This document shows positions 55,586-64,000 of a stretch of 64,000 nt of DNA, piece by piece. Numbering within the stretch: position 1 is the stretch's first letter; every line of letters begins with the position of its first letter. The notes below the pieces were generated by a model. It searched no databases and was not told the DNA's origin. It worked only from the letters and a program-made list of their open reading frames with translations. The translations under genes were made by a program, and so were the position numbers. Source of the DNA: Platycnemis pennipes. Its lineage: Eukaryota; Arthropoda; Insecta; Odonata; Platycnemididae. Where the stretch lies: positions 127,785,275 through 127,849,274 of the forward strand of contig OW121853.1 in the NCBI GenBank assembly GCA_933228895.1, in the 5' to 3' direction.

Positions 55586-56295
55586 CCCCTCGTACTTGCC
55601 TTTTACTGTTTCGTATGTTTATCGAGCGGGGAAGTAGTGCCTTCACTTTTACGTTATGGGGCTGAATAGTCAAGTTCGTGGCCCTCAATATGCCCCTGAT
55701 TGGTAGCCCCAGACGGGCCCTTGAAGCACCCCCGGCGGTGACGGCTCGCTAATTGAGCGGAGCCACGCCCTCCCGAGTGCAGTGACACGTGCGTGACTAA
55801 TGAGCACTAGGTCCCGCCCCTGCCGGGAGTACTACAATAGGTCTGCGTGCGGGGATCGCTCGTCGGGCCATGGTCGAACGTTCTATACCCCCTGAACGAA
55901 GCAATTACTGAAGAGCACTCGATGGTCCTGAAAGGAATGGGAGACTGGCGAAGGATTCCTCCGGTTGAATGCCACCAACTTCTGCCTCGAAATGAGTGAG
56001 TCATGTTTCCCACCGAAATTCGTGACTTCCTCCGTAAGCGCGACATAACCCCTCCACCAACAGCATTATTCTTCCCCTTTTTGAATTTGTCTTTCGTTTC
56101 TCAAATTTATATCTCAAGAACAGCTAAATCGTGTTCACTTTGTAAGAGTGTGCTCCTAAGATGTCAAATTTCACCTCCACAATGTATTGCGCTCCTCATA
56201 AACAAATTTTCTTGCCTCTTCGTCCGGTTTAACTTTCATTTTCGCTTATACTAATTTTTCCTTGTACTACAACCTTTCCTTACAGTTTTTTTGTC
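55586..56295. other. Unassigned, GC-rich at 55680-55900
   Basis: No transposon or gene motif recognised. Confidence 0.35.
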
Positions 56296-56297
56296 AA

Positions 56298-56655
56298 CAT
56301 CTACTCAATAAAGCCACCGTGAGGGTGTGTGGCAGGGGGTTTAAATCACCAAACATTCACTATTCACATGTGACTAGGCTACTCTATGGAATCATGTTAG
56401 ATAATAGGGTCGCATGCAGCTAGGTGGTTAGCGTCCAGTAGATAGGTAGGTATCAGTGCATCCACATAGATAAAGTGATTATTGGTTATAATGGCAGTCG
56501 TCTAAATATTCTTATCTGTATTAACCTACCATACATGGGTTAGTAATGTTAATACATGCATCGTGCAAATACAGACTACTCTAACAATATTTCACTTACC
56601 TATCACTTTGCTATGCTGCTCATTGCGTTCTCTTATAGTACGGAGCAAAACGCAT
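56298..56655 (-). mobile_element. LINE-B-related 3' end
   Basis: Terminus ACCGTGAGGGTGTGTGGCAG and a 3' UTR shared with 23903 and 37567 (AGTGATTATTGGTTATAATG, GGGTTAGTAATGTTAATACA, TTCTCTTATAGTACGGAG). No coding sequence beyond the last codons. Confidence 0.75.
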
Positions 56656-57600
56656 TTGCTGAGGATTTTATTCTACAGCAGAGTTAGTTAAGTTAGTCAG
56701 AGTTAGAAAGAAACGTTGCGTAATGGTAAAAGTAAATTATAGATGTTGCTTCGATTTATTTAGCCCTATCTGAACATCCACAGGGACATTTAAGATCCAA
56801 GTGGAGGCATGAATAGGCAATCTATGGCTTACCGATAGTAAGCATTTCATACCTTGAAAACAAATTCTCTGAGAGTAGAGAGCCTGTGTCTGCTAGTGAA
56901 ACCTTTTGTTTGAGAAACTGTAGGATTTGGTTTTACATGCCAATAGAACTTTATAATTTTATATATCCCAAATTTTCGTCTGGCGTTGCACAAAATTTCT
57001 AGCCGTTGCCTATTTCTACCATTCCTTGATTTGATTTGATGCCTAATATAAGGCGCGAAGAAAAAAATGGACCTTAATATGAATGATGCTCAAGAGTAAT
57101 AGTTCTAGACATTTACTTTCTTGATTAAAATATAGCCGCAATTGATTGTATATTTGCACTGTTGTTGCTCCGATTGTAATGAGCCATTATCATTCGATCT
57201 GCTGCATGTGAGCTCGGGGCACCCATGGCATTTTCAATTGCTATTAAAACAGTGTGTTCAGTAACTAAAGTGGCATCGTGTTCGGTGGTACAGGCCTGAC
57301 GCAAATGTACCACACAACTAAAGCGGATATGTACAGGATACCAAACTGATATGGTACTTTATGGTATGTACTACTGTTCATACTACCTAGATCAGGTGTT
57401 AGCTTTCTCTCTTTTCACCGGAAATTGATGAGGCATGAAAGTTCCCCGCATATATCTTGCCCGTCGGCTGTTCATTGATAGTATAGTATTGCTTTGCTCC
57501 CTCATGTATGCCCAAGGAAGTGTAAGTTCATGATTCCGTTTATTTATGAAAATAATTTCCCAAGTGAAAACTATGATATTACTTTTAATTCATTATCAAT
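56656..57600. other. AT-rich region, nothing recognised
   Basis: No motif seen; one 62-codon minus frame at 57125-57313 without known domain. Confidence 0.4.
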
Positions 57601-57619
57601 TTAATATAATTTATAGCTA

Positions 57620-58113
57620 ACGTATCATTAAATGAATTAAATGGGGAATCATTGTCAGATCGCAGGTTGAAATTTAGACTTAATCGCTTTGTCCAAGTCC
57701 AAAGACCATATTTTCAGTGATGATGTTAAAAATATTTTGCGAACCTCAACTTACTATGGTAGAATGGACCATAATCACAAAATTAGAGAAATTGATTGCG
57801 GAACAGACAGATTCCAAATGTCCTTTTTTCCCCGTACAATTAGGGATGTGAATAGCGGTAAATATATTCAATACGAGTGTATCAATGGATAACATTGGTA
57901 GCTGCATGTTGGTGTAAGGACTTGAAGCTAACCCAACTAACAGCATGTTTTTGCATGTTTGCTTTGCTTTTTTTATTTTTTTAATGTGTCGTTTAGTACA
58001 GTATACAAATACTAATCCTTTGTTATACATGATATGTAGTGCATGTTTGGTGAGAATTCCCCCCTGCCACACACCTTTATGGTGGCTTGCAGGGTATTAT
58101 GTAGATGTAGATG
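57620..58113 (+). mobile_element. LINE-A copy, 5'-truncated
   Basis: Starts at SLNELNGESLSDRRLKF, continues SKDHIFSDDVKNILRTSTYY, GRMDHNHKIREIDCGTDRFQ, MSFFPRTIRDVNSGKYIQYE, then the LINE-A 3' UTR and the terminus CCCCTGCCACACACCTTTAT with GTAGATGTAGATGTA. Well preserved. Confidence 0.87.
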
Positions 58114-58196
58114 TATCATATGGTGACTCTTGGTTTAAAAAAAGTAGCCTTTAAGGGGGTCAGTATTTCTTATTTTTTTTACATGTCTGTATGGTA

Positions 58197-58305
58197 GTGA
58201 GTGCCCTCTCTGATTTTAAATGCATGCTTTTGATGGTTCACCCCCAGCCTCAAACCCTGCCCTTGCGGAGGCTTGCAGGGTACTGTTAAGATGGAGATGT
58301 ACCCT
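58197..58305 (+). mobile_element. Diverged LINE 3'-terminal fragment
   Basis: AAATGCATGCTTTTGATGGT, CACCCCCAGCCTCAAACCCT and GCGGAGGCTTGCAGGGTACT followed by AAGATGGAGATG. Same architecture as the other ends but the most diverged; lies about 85 bp past the previous LINE tail in the same orientation. Confidence 0.55.
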
Positions 58306-58982
58306 AAAAAGAGCATTTTTATACATCGGTTGCGCAACCTGAATCCAAAGCGCCCTTTTTATTGAGTACATGTTCAACAATCAAATAATGTCAACCCTAA
58401 CTTGTTTAATTAATATTCCGCTGAGATATCCCCCTTGTCTCTTTGAAGGGCATTTCGTGTAATCGGTGCTCAACCTACCGCAGCCTCCCGTTGGCTTGGC
58501 TCTGCCTCCCCCCGTCCAAGCGTGACCCCGACTTACGACGCGAGGGTTGGGGAGGAGGGGGAGAGAAGAGTGGGGACGACGCTGAACAAAAAGTTTCTCC
58601 AAAACTGATCCCTCGTGTAAAAAACGCATTTAAATATAAATTGGTTGCGAGGCCGCCGCCAGGTGGACAGCGGCGCCACGGCAGCGCCTCTGAGGGAGAA
58701 ACGGCGCTAATTAAACTCTTCGGCGCCGGGCTAATCAGCGCCTCTCGCGATTTTAACCCCCTCTCTCGGACTGCGGTTGGAACCTCTTCCCGGTGGCCGC
58801 CGTCACTTTGATTCCCTGCGGCTCTGATTGCACCCTTTCCAGGGATACCCGATTCTAGAGTCCGGAATGCCCCTTCCCTTCTGACCATCTCGACCTTTTG
58901 CCCGCGTTGCCGCCTCTAATAGCGCAATCGTCCACGTTGCTCACAGTAAAGTCACCAACGACTCGAAGCACCAATTGAAATA
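58306..58982. other. GC-rich island 58430-58930
   Basis: CpG-rich with overlapping frames on both strands (58443-58811 plus, 58475-58888 minus) but no recognised domain. Contains CTAATTAAACTC and GGGCTAATCAGCG homeodomain-like words. Transposon-free. Confidence 0.35.
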
Positions 58983-58984
58983 TA

Positions 58985-59154
58985 TGTTTGATTGATAGGG
59001 ATATTAAATTTATTAAGACTTCTGACCTCGCTTTCCCTCTCCCAATCGCATTAGACGAATAATGGAGACGTAAGTGCTGATTAAATGACGGTGCATGAAG
59101 AGGTATCCCATACTTCTCAGCTGCACTTATTCATACTTCTTCACACTTTTCAGA
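58985..59154 (+). repeat. Tandem duplication, unit 1 (intact)
   Basis: A unit of about 170 bp starting TGTTTGATTGATAGGGATAT and containing CATTAGACGAATAATGGAGA. Repeated immediately downstream with about 95% identity by eye. Confidence 0.85.
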
Positions 59155-59765
59155 TGTTTGATTCATAGGGATATTACATTTAGTAAGACTTCCGACCTCG
59201 CTTTCCCTCCCTCAATCGCATTAGACGAATAATTTCAGAATTAATAAAAGAATTAAGGTGGGAATCATTATCAGAGCGTAGGTTAAAGTACATATTGAAT
59301 CTATTAGAGAAATTTCTATTGGATAGCTTTACTGAAGATGTTAGGCACATATTAAAAAAACAGCGTATTATGCTAGATTCGACCAGATAAATAAGATTAC
59401 AGAGATAGATTGTCGTACCAATAGATTCAAAATGGCATTTTTCCCCCGGACTATAAGAAATCAGAAGAGACAGCATAGCAAAGGGATAGATAGGTGAAAT
59501 ATTTTAGAGTAGTCTGTAGTGCATCATGCATGTATTTACCCCTTAAATACTATAGATACTAACAATCTAGTTTCATGAGACCCTTTAGTTGCTTGTTTGC
59601 ATGTTAGTAGTGCATGCTTGGTGATCTTCACCCCCTGCCACACACCCTCGCGGTGGCTTGCAGGGTATCATGTAGATGTAGATGTAGATAATGGAGACGT
59701 AAGTGCTGATTAAATGAAGGTGCATGAAGAGGCATCACATACTTCTCAGATGCACATCTGTGGCA
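59155..59765 (+). repeat. Tandem duplication, unit 2, split by a LINE-B insertion
   Basis: 59155-59233 matches the first half of unit 1 up to GACGAATAAT. 59688-59765 matches the second half from ATAATGGAGACGTAAGTG. The intervening 454 bp is a LINE-B. Confidence 0.85.
59234..59687 (+). mobile_element. LINE-B insertion with ATAAT target duplication
   Basis: 5'-truncated at the ELIKELRWESLSERRLKYI-type coding region, then LNLLEKFLLDSFTEDVRHIL, MLDSTR, TEIDCRTNRFKMAFFP-like text, the 3' UTR and terminus CCACACACCCTCGCGGTGGC with (GTAGAT)n. The flanking ATAAT (59229-59233 and 59688-59692) is a 5-bp target-site duplication; the intact neighbouring unit gives the empty site. Confidence 0.88.
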
Positions 59766-60044
59766 CTACAAATACTGTAACCAAGATACTCAAACTCGAC
59801 GAACAACCGTTTTCCCGTTTTACGTGAATGTGAAGCAGTATTTGTGGCCAATATTTTCCAATTAAGGAATTCTTCATCAGAACTGCTGACCCTCTCAGAG
59901 CGGCCGCTTCTAGCAATATATTGACTGCCATTTTATTGTTGTAATTTCTCGGCCAACAAAGGAAAGTTTTGATGGGCAGTAAATTTCTCCCACGACTCGT
60001 ATCGTCCTATTCTTTTGCATTCTCGTATTACTTTGAAATAAGCA
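59766..60044. other. Spacer
   Basis: No feature recognised. Confidence 0.3.
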
Positions 60045-60046
60045 TT

Positions 60047-60515
60047 CTACATCTACATGATACCCTACAAGCCACCATAAATGTGTGTGGCAGGGGGTGA
60101 ATTCTCACCAAACATGTACTACATATTATGCATAGTATTGGTTCTGAGGTTTCCGCGGCGTTTCTCAACACTGGTAACGGCTTTCGGGCGTTCCTCCGCG
60201 TTTTGTGTTGTCAGGGTGACGACAGTTTCTCCAGCCATCCTGCTGGAGAAACTGTCGTCACCCTGACAACACAAAACGCGGAGGAACGCCCGAAAGCCGT
60301 TACCAGTATGCATAGTATTTATTATTCTTCTAAACTACTAAAAGGATTAGTGTATATTATTGGTCTAAACTGCAATATTTAAAAAGATAAAAATATCAAA
60401 CCATGCATGCAAGATGGTGCTGTTAGTTGGGTTACCTTCAAGTCCTTACACCAACTACCTATACTATGGATATACTACTACTCGTATTGAACATATCTAC
60501 TGCTATTCATATCCG
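60047..60515 (-). mobile_element. LINE-A 3' end, split by a fold-back insertion
   Basis: Tail CTACATCTACATGATACCCT, terminus AAGCCACCATAAATGTGTGT and 3' UTR up to TATGCATAGTATT (60139). It resumes at 60320 with the LINE-A UTR (AAAAGGATTAGTG, AAGATGGTGCTGTTAGTTGG, TTCAAGTCCTTACACCAAC) to about 60515. No coding sequence. Confidence 0.8.
60140..60306. mobile_element. Fold-back insertion with perfect 66-bp inverted repeat
   Basis: Arms 60170-60235 and 60242-60307 are perfect inverse copies (ACTGGTAACGGCTTTCGGGC ...) around a 6-nt loop CATCCT. A unique 30-bp flank (GGTTCTGAGGTTTCCGCGGC ...) lies on the left only. The 13-bp direct repeat TATGCATAGTATT occurs at 60127-60139 and 60307-60319. No coding capacity; class unknown. 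Confidence 0.85.
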
Positions 60516-60908
60516 CATGTCAATCAGTATTCTACCCCTGCTGCCATTTGCCAGAAGGTGGAGAATATCCAAGCAATAGGTCCTTTAGAGACATTATAAA
60601 TTAAGTTTCATAATGGTGAATTAGTAATAATAATATTTAAAATATTATTCGAATAATTCTAATATTCTCCTACGCTAAGGTAAGATCTCTTCCCCTGTGA
60701 AATGCAATTAAGTCACATTCTATATCGCTACCGATGAATAGCCATCAATCAATTGATTGATCAGTCAAAATTGCAAAATTCCTGACAGGCATCTATTTGT
60801 CTCACTAATATCATTATGATGGTGCCCTTTTTTAATTGTGCCCTCGCTATTTTTAGATTTTATATCCAGACCTGAGAGTCACATTTTGTCACCGAGTCCA
60901 TTTGATTC
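60516..60908. other. Spacer
   Basis: AT-rich, nothing recognised. Confidence 0.3.
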
Positions 60909-60910
60909 CT

Positions 60911-60998
60911 CACATCTACATCTACACGAAACCCTGTAAGCCACCGCAAGGGTGTGTGGCAGGGGTTGAAGATCACCAATTATGCACTAAGCTTTCAC
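60911..60998 (-). mobile_element. LINE-B 3'-terminal fragment
   Basis: CACATCTACATCTACACGAA, AAGCCACCGCAAGGGTGTGT and GGCAGGGGTTGAAGATCACC: about 85 bp, tail only. Confidence 0.72.
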
Positions 60999-62255
60999 TA
61001 GTCGCCTTGCTAACCATTCCGTTTCCGGTTGCAGGCCTCGTCCTTCGGCAGGGAGAAAACAGGGGCAGGGACATTGATTGATTCAAAATAACTGCTATTG
61101 AGTGGGCCGATTATGTACGCTCTTGTCGACTGTGAATGCAAACATTTCAGTTCTTATCAGTTTATGCTGGTGCTCGATTGCATCATCAATTGTCTGTGTT
61201 TGGTTCAACGCAGTTTTGTTGCTTCGATGTATTGTCGAATTTAAATAAAATTAGGATGTAATTTTTCAAGCTAAATTTTATTTAAATACTCCGTTCTCTT
61301 GCAGGTAATAAGTGCTTCCGTGTGAGCAGGGAGTTGAGGGATCATGCCTAACGCAGGGCCGTCGGAAGATTACATCCAATGGCCTTCTAGAGGGAGAAAC
61401 TTTGTGGCTGCACCCTGCACTGAGGAGAGCTTGAGACATTTATCATTCATTTGCACGTACTCTTAACTTCCGTACCAGAGTTATTCCAGGGATTGTGTTA
61501 TTAAGTAAGTACTTGTGATTTCATTGGTGGTGTATGTTAATTATCATCTAAAAATAACCAAAAATGAATAGTAAATGCATAAATGTTCTAACAAATTTAG
61601 TTTATATTTCATTTTCACCCAATTAATACTACCATTTCATCTCCATGGCCAAGGATCCAGCGATTAGGTACCCTTAAAGGTATTTCAGTATAAAAAGTGT
61701 CCATAGGTACCACTTTTGGTAATGTCCTCTGGTTTTGGCATTGTAAAAGGAACTACCGTATCTTTTTAGGTACGACCAAATACCTTACCCAAAGCCCTAG
61801 TTACTCTTTTTGCACGACCAAGTGCGGGCATGCATAAAGTACCGTTATTCATTTTATGACTACACCTATAAAGTTCCCTCTAGTAAATTCAACACCGTTT
61901 GCCTGGCTAGCACGATTTTTGCCGTTTAAGCTCACTTCCTGTCAAACACCTTCAACATGCCGAAGTGTCAACCATGTCAAAGTGTCAAACACCTTCGATG
62001 AGGGTCGCAATTAGGCGGCAGCATAAGACAAGCAGTCGATTTTTCAAAGGTTAAATATTAGAGCTCCGCAATCGCTCCTATTGCCAGAGTTAGCTGTGTC
62101 CTCCCCTTTGAGATAAGGCAAAGTACGATAGCTTCGCGGGCTCAGTTGTGATGGACGAAGTCAATGACGTCAGAGGTTGCACCACGCCCACTTTTCCGAA
62201 AGGGTTAAAAACATCCGTTTTTCGGCGCTTATAACTCGAGAAGTAATTGACGGAT
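60999..62255. other. Unassigned region
   Basis: No recognised gene. TTCTCTTGCAGGTAATAAGT at 61296 looks like a splice acceptor followed by GNKCFRVSRELRDHA and a TAA, a possible terminal exon; unsupported. A TGACGTCA (CRE-type) palindrome at 62164-62171 is followed by CACCACGCCCAC. Confidence 0.3.
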
Positions 62256-62416
62256 CAAAAAACGGAAAAATACGTCTTTTTTTAGTAACTCTGTCAGATC
62301 CGGCAATAAAAGAAACATGAATGCAATGGTGGGTGGCGTTACTTTGTGGAACTCCTTCATGGTGATCACAAGGGAAAAAAATACTTTGCTGGTCCACAGG
62401 ATATGATTTATTGCGA

Positions 62417-62446
62417 CCGGTTTCGATACAGCGTATCATCATCTGG
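62417..62446 (-). ncRNA. Hammerhead-like motif in PLE 3' region (candidate)
   Basis: Minus strand CCAGATGATGATACGCTGTATCGAAACCGG in three pieces: CAGATGA (CUGANGA box with U to A), one spacer base, a perfect 5-bp stem GATAC-GCT-GTATC, then GAAAC. It lies about 240 bp after the stop codon of the PLE endonuclease frame, on the same strand. Confidence 0.4.
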
Positions 62447-62494
62447 CAAATTTTACAGGATAGTACATGGCATTTATACACTTGAAGCGGGCGA

Positions 62495-62592
62495 AAAGGC
62501 GGGGGTGGGGGGAGAAAAGGGTGGCGGGATCCGGAAGGGAATCAGGGGTCGGGGGGGAGGGGGGGGGGGAGAAAGGAAAGGGAAGGTTAGTT
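62495..62592 (+). repeat. G-rich tract
   Basis: Runs such as GGGGGTGGGGGGAG and GGGGGGGAGGGGGGGGGG; strong G-quadruplex potential on the plus strand. It lies in the 3' flank of the minus-strand PLE. Confidence 0.7.
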
Positions 62593-62683
62593 TGAGGAAG
62601 TATGAACCGCTGATGGATCTTCACTGCATGAGGTAAATGAGGGTGGGTGGTGGTGTGCGGCAGGAATGAGCTGAAGGGACACA

Positions 62684-63445
62684 TTAAGGAGAGGTGAGTG
62701 GTGTCTGTGATGGTTTCGCGGAAAACACATTAAACAGGGGTGAGTGGTGAGAATACAATTGCTCATTAACTAGTGTGACGTCGGGTAAGGTTTGGCCCAC
62801 AAAAATTTCCAACTGCTCGAGTGCGTCAAGCCTTGGGCCGTTATTTTCTCTGTGGAGGATTATTGGTTTGAATTCGCTGGTGTGGTTGGAATCCAAGAGG
62901 TGCTTGGCAAAGTGTGAGGTGTGGTTGTTGTTAGTAAAACATGAATGATGTTCCTTGGCCCTGATGTTGAAATTCCGTCCAGTTTTCCCTATGTAGCAAG
63001 AATTGCAGTCATTACATTTAAGTTTATATACTCCGCTGTGTTTTCCAGCACTTATTTTGTCTTTAGTGCTCCCTAACAGTTTGCCTAATGTGTTTTTACT
63101 ATAGAAAGCTGCTTTCATTTTGTCTTTCGGTAAGAGGTTTTCGGTTATGGTGGATATACGGCCGAGATACGGGATTCTGTGCCATTTCTTATTGTCATCT
63201 TTCACTCTTTGGGTGTAAATAAGGTTGACTGCGAGTCGGTTGAGTTTTTTGTGATATAGTTTGGTGATAAGTTCTTCGGGGTACCCGTTGTTGGATGCAA
63301 TTTGCTTGATTGTGTTTAACTCCTCCATCTTGTTGGAATTTGACATCGGGATCATACATAGCCTGTGAAGCATGCAATGTATTGCAGATAGTTTGTGGAG
63401 ATATGGTGTCGTGAATTTCTGTGTAGTATTTGGTCTGTGTAACAA
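62684..63445 (-). CDS. PLE endonuclease-containing ORF fragment (253 aa)
   Basis: The longest open frame in the window. The N-terminal half is the RT-EN linker, basic and histidine-rich; the C-terminal half is the GIY-YIG nuclease (CNDCNSCYIGKTGR) with a C-x2-C-type cysteine pair just before YIG, often seen in PLE endonucleases. Expected role: nicking target DNA for primed reverse transcription. The frame is intact and ends with a normal stop, but it lacks its own reverse transcriptase because of the upstream shift and truncation. Confidence 0.85.
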   Translation of the reverse strand: MLHRPNTTQKFTTPYLHKLSAIHCMLHRLCMIPMSNSNKMEELNTIKQIASNNGYPEELITKLYHKKLNRLAVNLIYTQRVKDDNKKWHRIPYLGRISTITENLLPKDKMKAAFYSKNTLGKLLGSTKDKISAGKHSGVYKLKCNDCNSCYIGKTGRNFNIRAKEHHSCFTNNNHTSHFAKHLLDSNHTSEFKPIILHRENNGPRLDALEQLEIFVGQTLPDVTLVNEQLYSHHSPLFNVFSAKPSQTPLTSP

Positions 63446-63540
63446 TTTTTCCTGAAAATGGAGAATTCAAATTTCCGGTTGACATTCCGAATGGTTAAAT
63501 CTAGATAATTTAACTTCCCTTCAAATTCCACTTCACTAGC
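62684..63540 (-). mobile_element. Penelope-like element copy (RT C-terminus and GIY-YIG endonuclease)
   Basis: The minus strand starts abruptly at SEVEFEGKLNYLDLTIRNVN (post-palm RT segment, L-FLDLTI), continues FEFSIFRKNCYTDQILHRNS and a KN-TT--YLQ-IACFT equivalent. After a one-base frameshift near 63398 it opens into a 253-codon frame (62684-63445). That frame encodes the inter-domain HKLSAIHCMLHRLC region, LLPKDKMKAAFYSKNTLGKL, then the endonuclease GVYKLKCNDCNSCYIGKTGR, RAKEHHSCF, SHFAKHLLDSNH and LEQLEIF. GVY...YIG, R, H and E positions of the GIY-YIG fold are visible. The rest of the RT lies missing or inverted next door, so this copy is 5'-truncated. Confidence 0.9.
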
Positions 63541-63541
63541 A

Positions 63542-64000
63542 ATGGGATCCCCACTGTCACCACTTCTTGCTGACATTTATATGGACAACTACGAAGAATG
63601 TGTTTTCAATTCCAAAAACACCCTTGTGAAAAATGTTTTTCGGTGGTATCGATACGTCGACGACATTTTCTGTGTATGGACCGGCTCGCTAAGACAGTTG
63701 GACAACTTCGTGTCACTCCTGAATTCTTTTGACCAAAACATCAAAATAACTAGTGAAGTGGAATTTGAAGGAAGTTAAATTATCTAGATTTAACCATTCG
63801 GAATGTCAACCGGAAATTTGAATTCTCCATTTTCAGGAAAAATTGTTACACAGACCAAATACTACACAGAAATTCACGACACCATATCTCCCACAAACTA
63901 TCTGCAATACATTGCATGCTTCACAGGCTATGTATGATCCCGATGTCAAATTCCAACAAGATGGAGGAGTTAAACACAATCAAGCAAATTGCATCCAACA
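63542..64000 (+). mobile_element. Second Penelope-like element copy, inverted, running off the window
   Basis: The plus strand starts at MGSPLSPLLADIYMDNYEEC (RT motif B region), continues FRWYRYVDDIFCVW (motif C with YVDD, the catalytic aspartates) and LLNSFDQNIKITSEVEFEG, then a one-base deletion near 63768 shifts the frame. The rest (63780-64000) is an almost exact inverse copy of 63280-63540. The same family as the minus-strand copy, so the two form a head-to-head pair. Further RT, linker and endonuclease sequence is expected beyond 64000. Confidence 0.9.

Noticed and set aside
59860..59905. Hammerhead ribozyme on the minus strand (CTGATGA ... GAAA)
   Set aside because: The core words are present, but the intervening sequence pairs only weakly (AATT/AATT) and no third stem or PLE context was found.

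Overview
This window reads as non-coding, repeat-dense DNA from an animal genome, most likely an arthropod and plausibly an insect. The evidence is the mix of decayed non-LTR retrotransposons (CR1/L2-like, Jockey-like and RTE-like LINEs), Penelope-like elements (PLEs) with GIY-YIG endonucleases, a mariner transposase, tRNA-derived SINEs and MITE-like elements, on an AT-rich background broken by short GC-rich islands. There is no operon structure, no rRNA, no CRISPR and no bacterial gene. The species cannot be named from the sequence alone. I recognise no host protein-coding gene; almost every protein fragment I can name belongs to a transposable element. The window is probably an intron or intergenic region.

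The dominant family is a 5'-truncated LINE present in about 20 pieces on both strands. Two main subfamilies (called LINE-A and LINE-B here) have different 3' UTRs. They share a terminal block of about 50 nt (a CCACACACC word, a short hairpin, GGTGGCTTGCAGGGTAT) and a (GTAGAT)n tail. The longest copy (45990-47125, minus) keeps reverse-transcriptase motifs A to E, including FADD.

Layout. 0-7 kb: PLE endonuclease remnant, LINE-B, LINE-A, a Jockey-like LINE, an RTE tail and a SINE. 9-15.7 kb: SINEs, a LINE-A split by an RTE tail, a PLE endonuclease and a PLE 5' region with a hammerhead-like motif, LINE-B. 15.7-20.3 kb: nothing recognised. 20.3-28 kb: GC island, several minus-strand LINE ends, a SINE, a second GC island. 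29.5-32.3 kb: two inverted-repeat structures, tRNA-like SINE heads, PLE pieces. 32.8-35.5 kb: a tandem RTE tail pair interrupted by a full-length dead mariner with a readable TA target site. 37.5-42.9 kb: LINE ends, a GC and homeodomain-site-rich island, a Jockey-like reverse transcriptase, and a MITE of about 475 bp with terminal inverted repeats and an internal 12-bp tandem array. 44.4-47.4 kb: a decayed RTE body and the longest LINE-B. 48-54 kb: mostly unique sequence with GC islands. 54-61 kb: a cluster of LINE 3' ends, a tandem duplication whose second unit took a LINE-B insertion, and a LINE-A split by a perfect 66-bp fold-back. 62.2-64 kb: two PLE copies arranged head to head, running off the right edge.

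The elements do not work together as a pathway; they form an archaeological record of nested insertions. The most useful observations are the nested insertions with recoverable pre-insertion sites, the shared LINE 3' hairpin, the PLE inverted pair, the PLE hammerhead-like motifs and the undescribed MITE. No complete novel functional system is evident.
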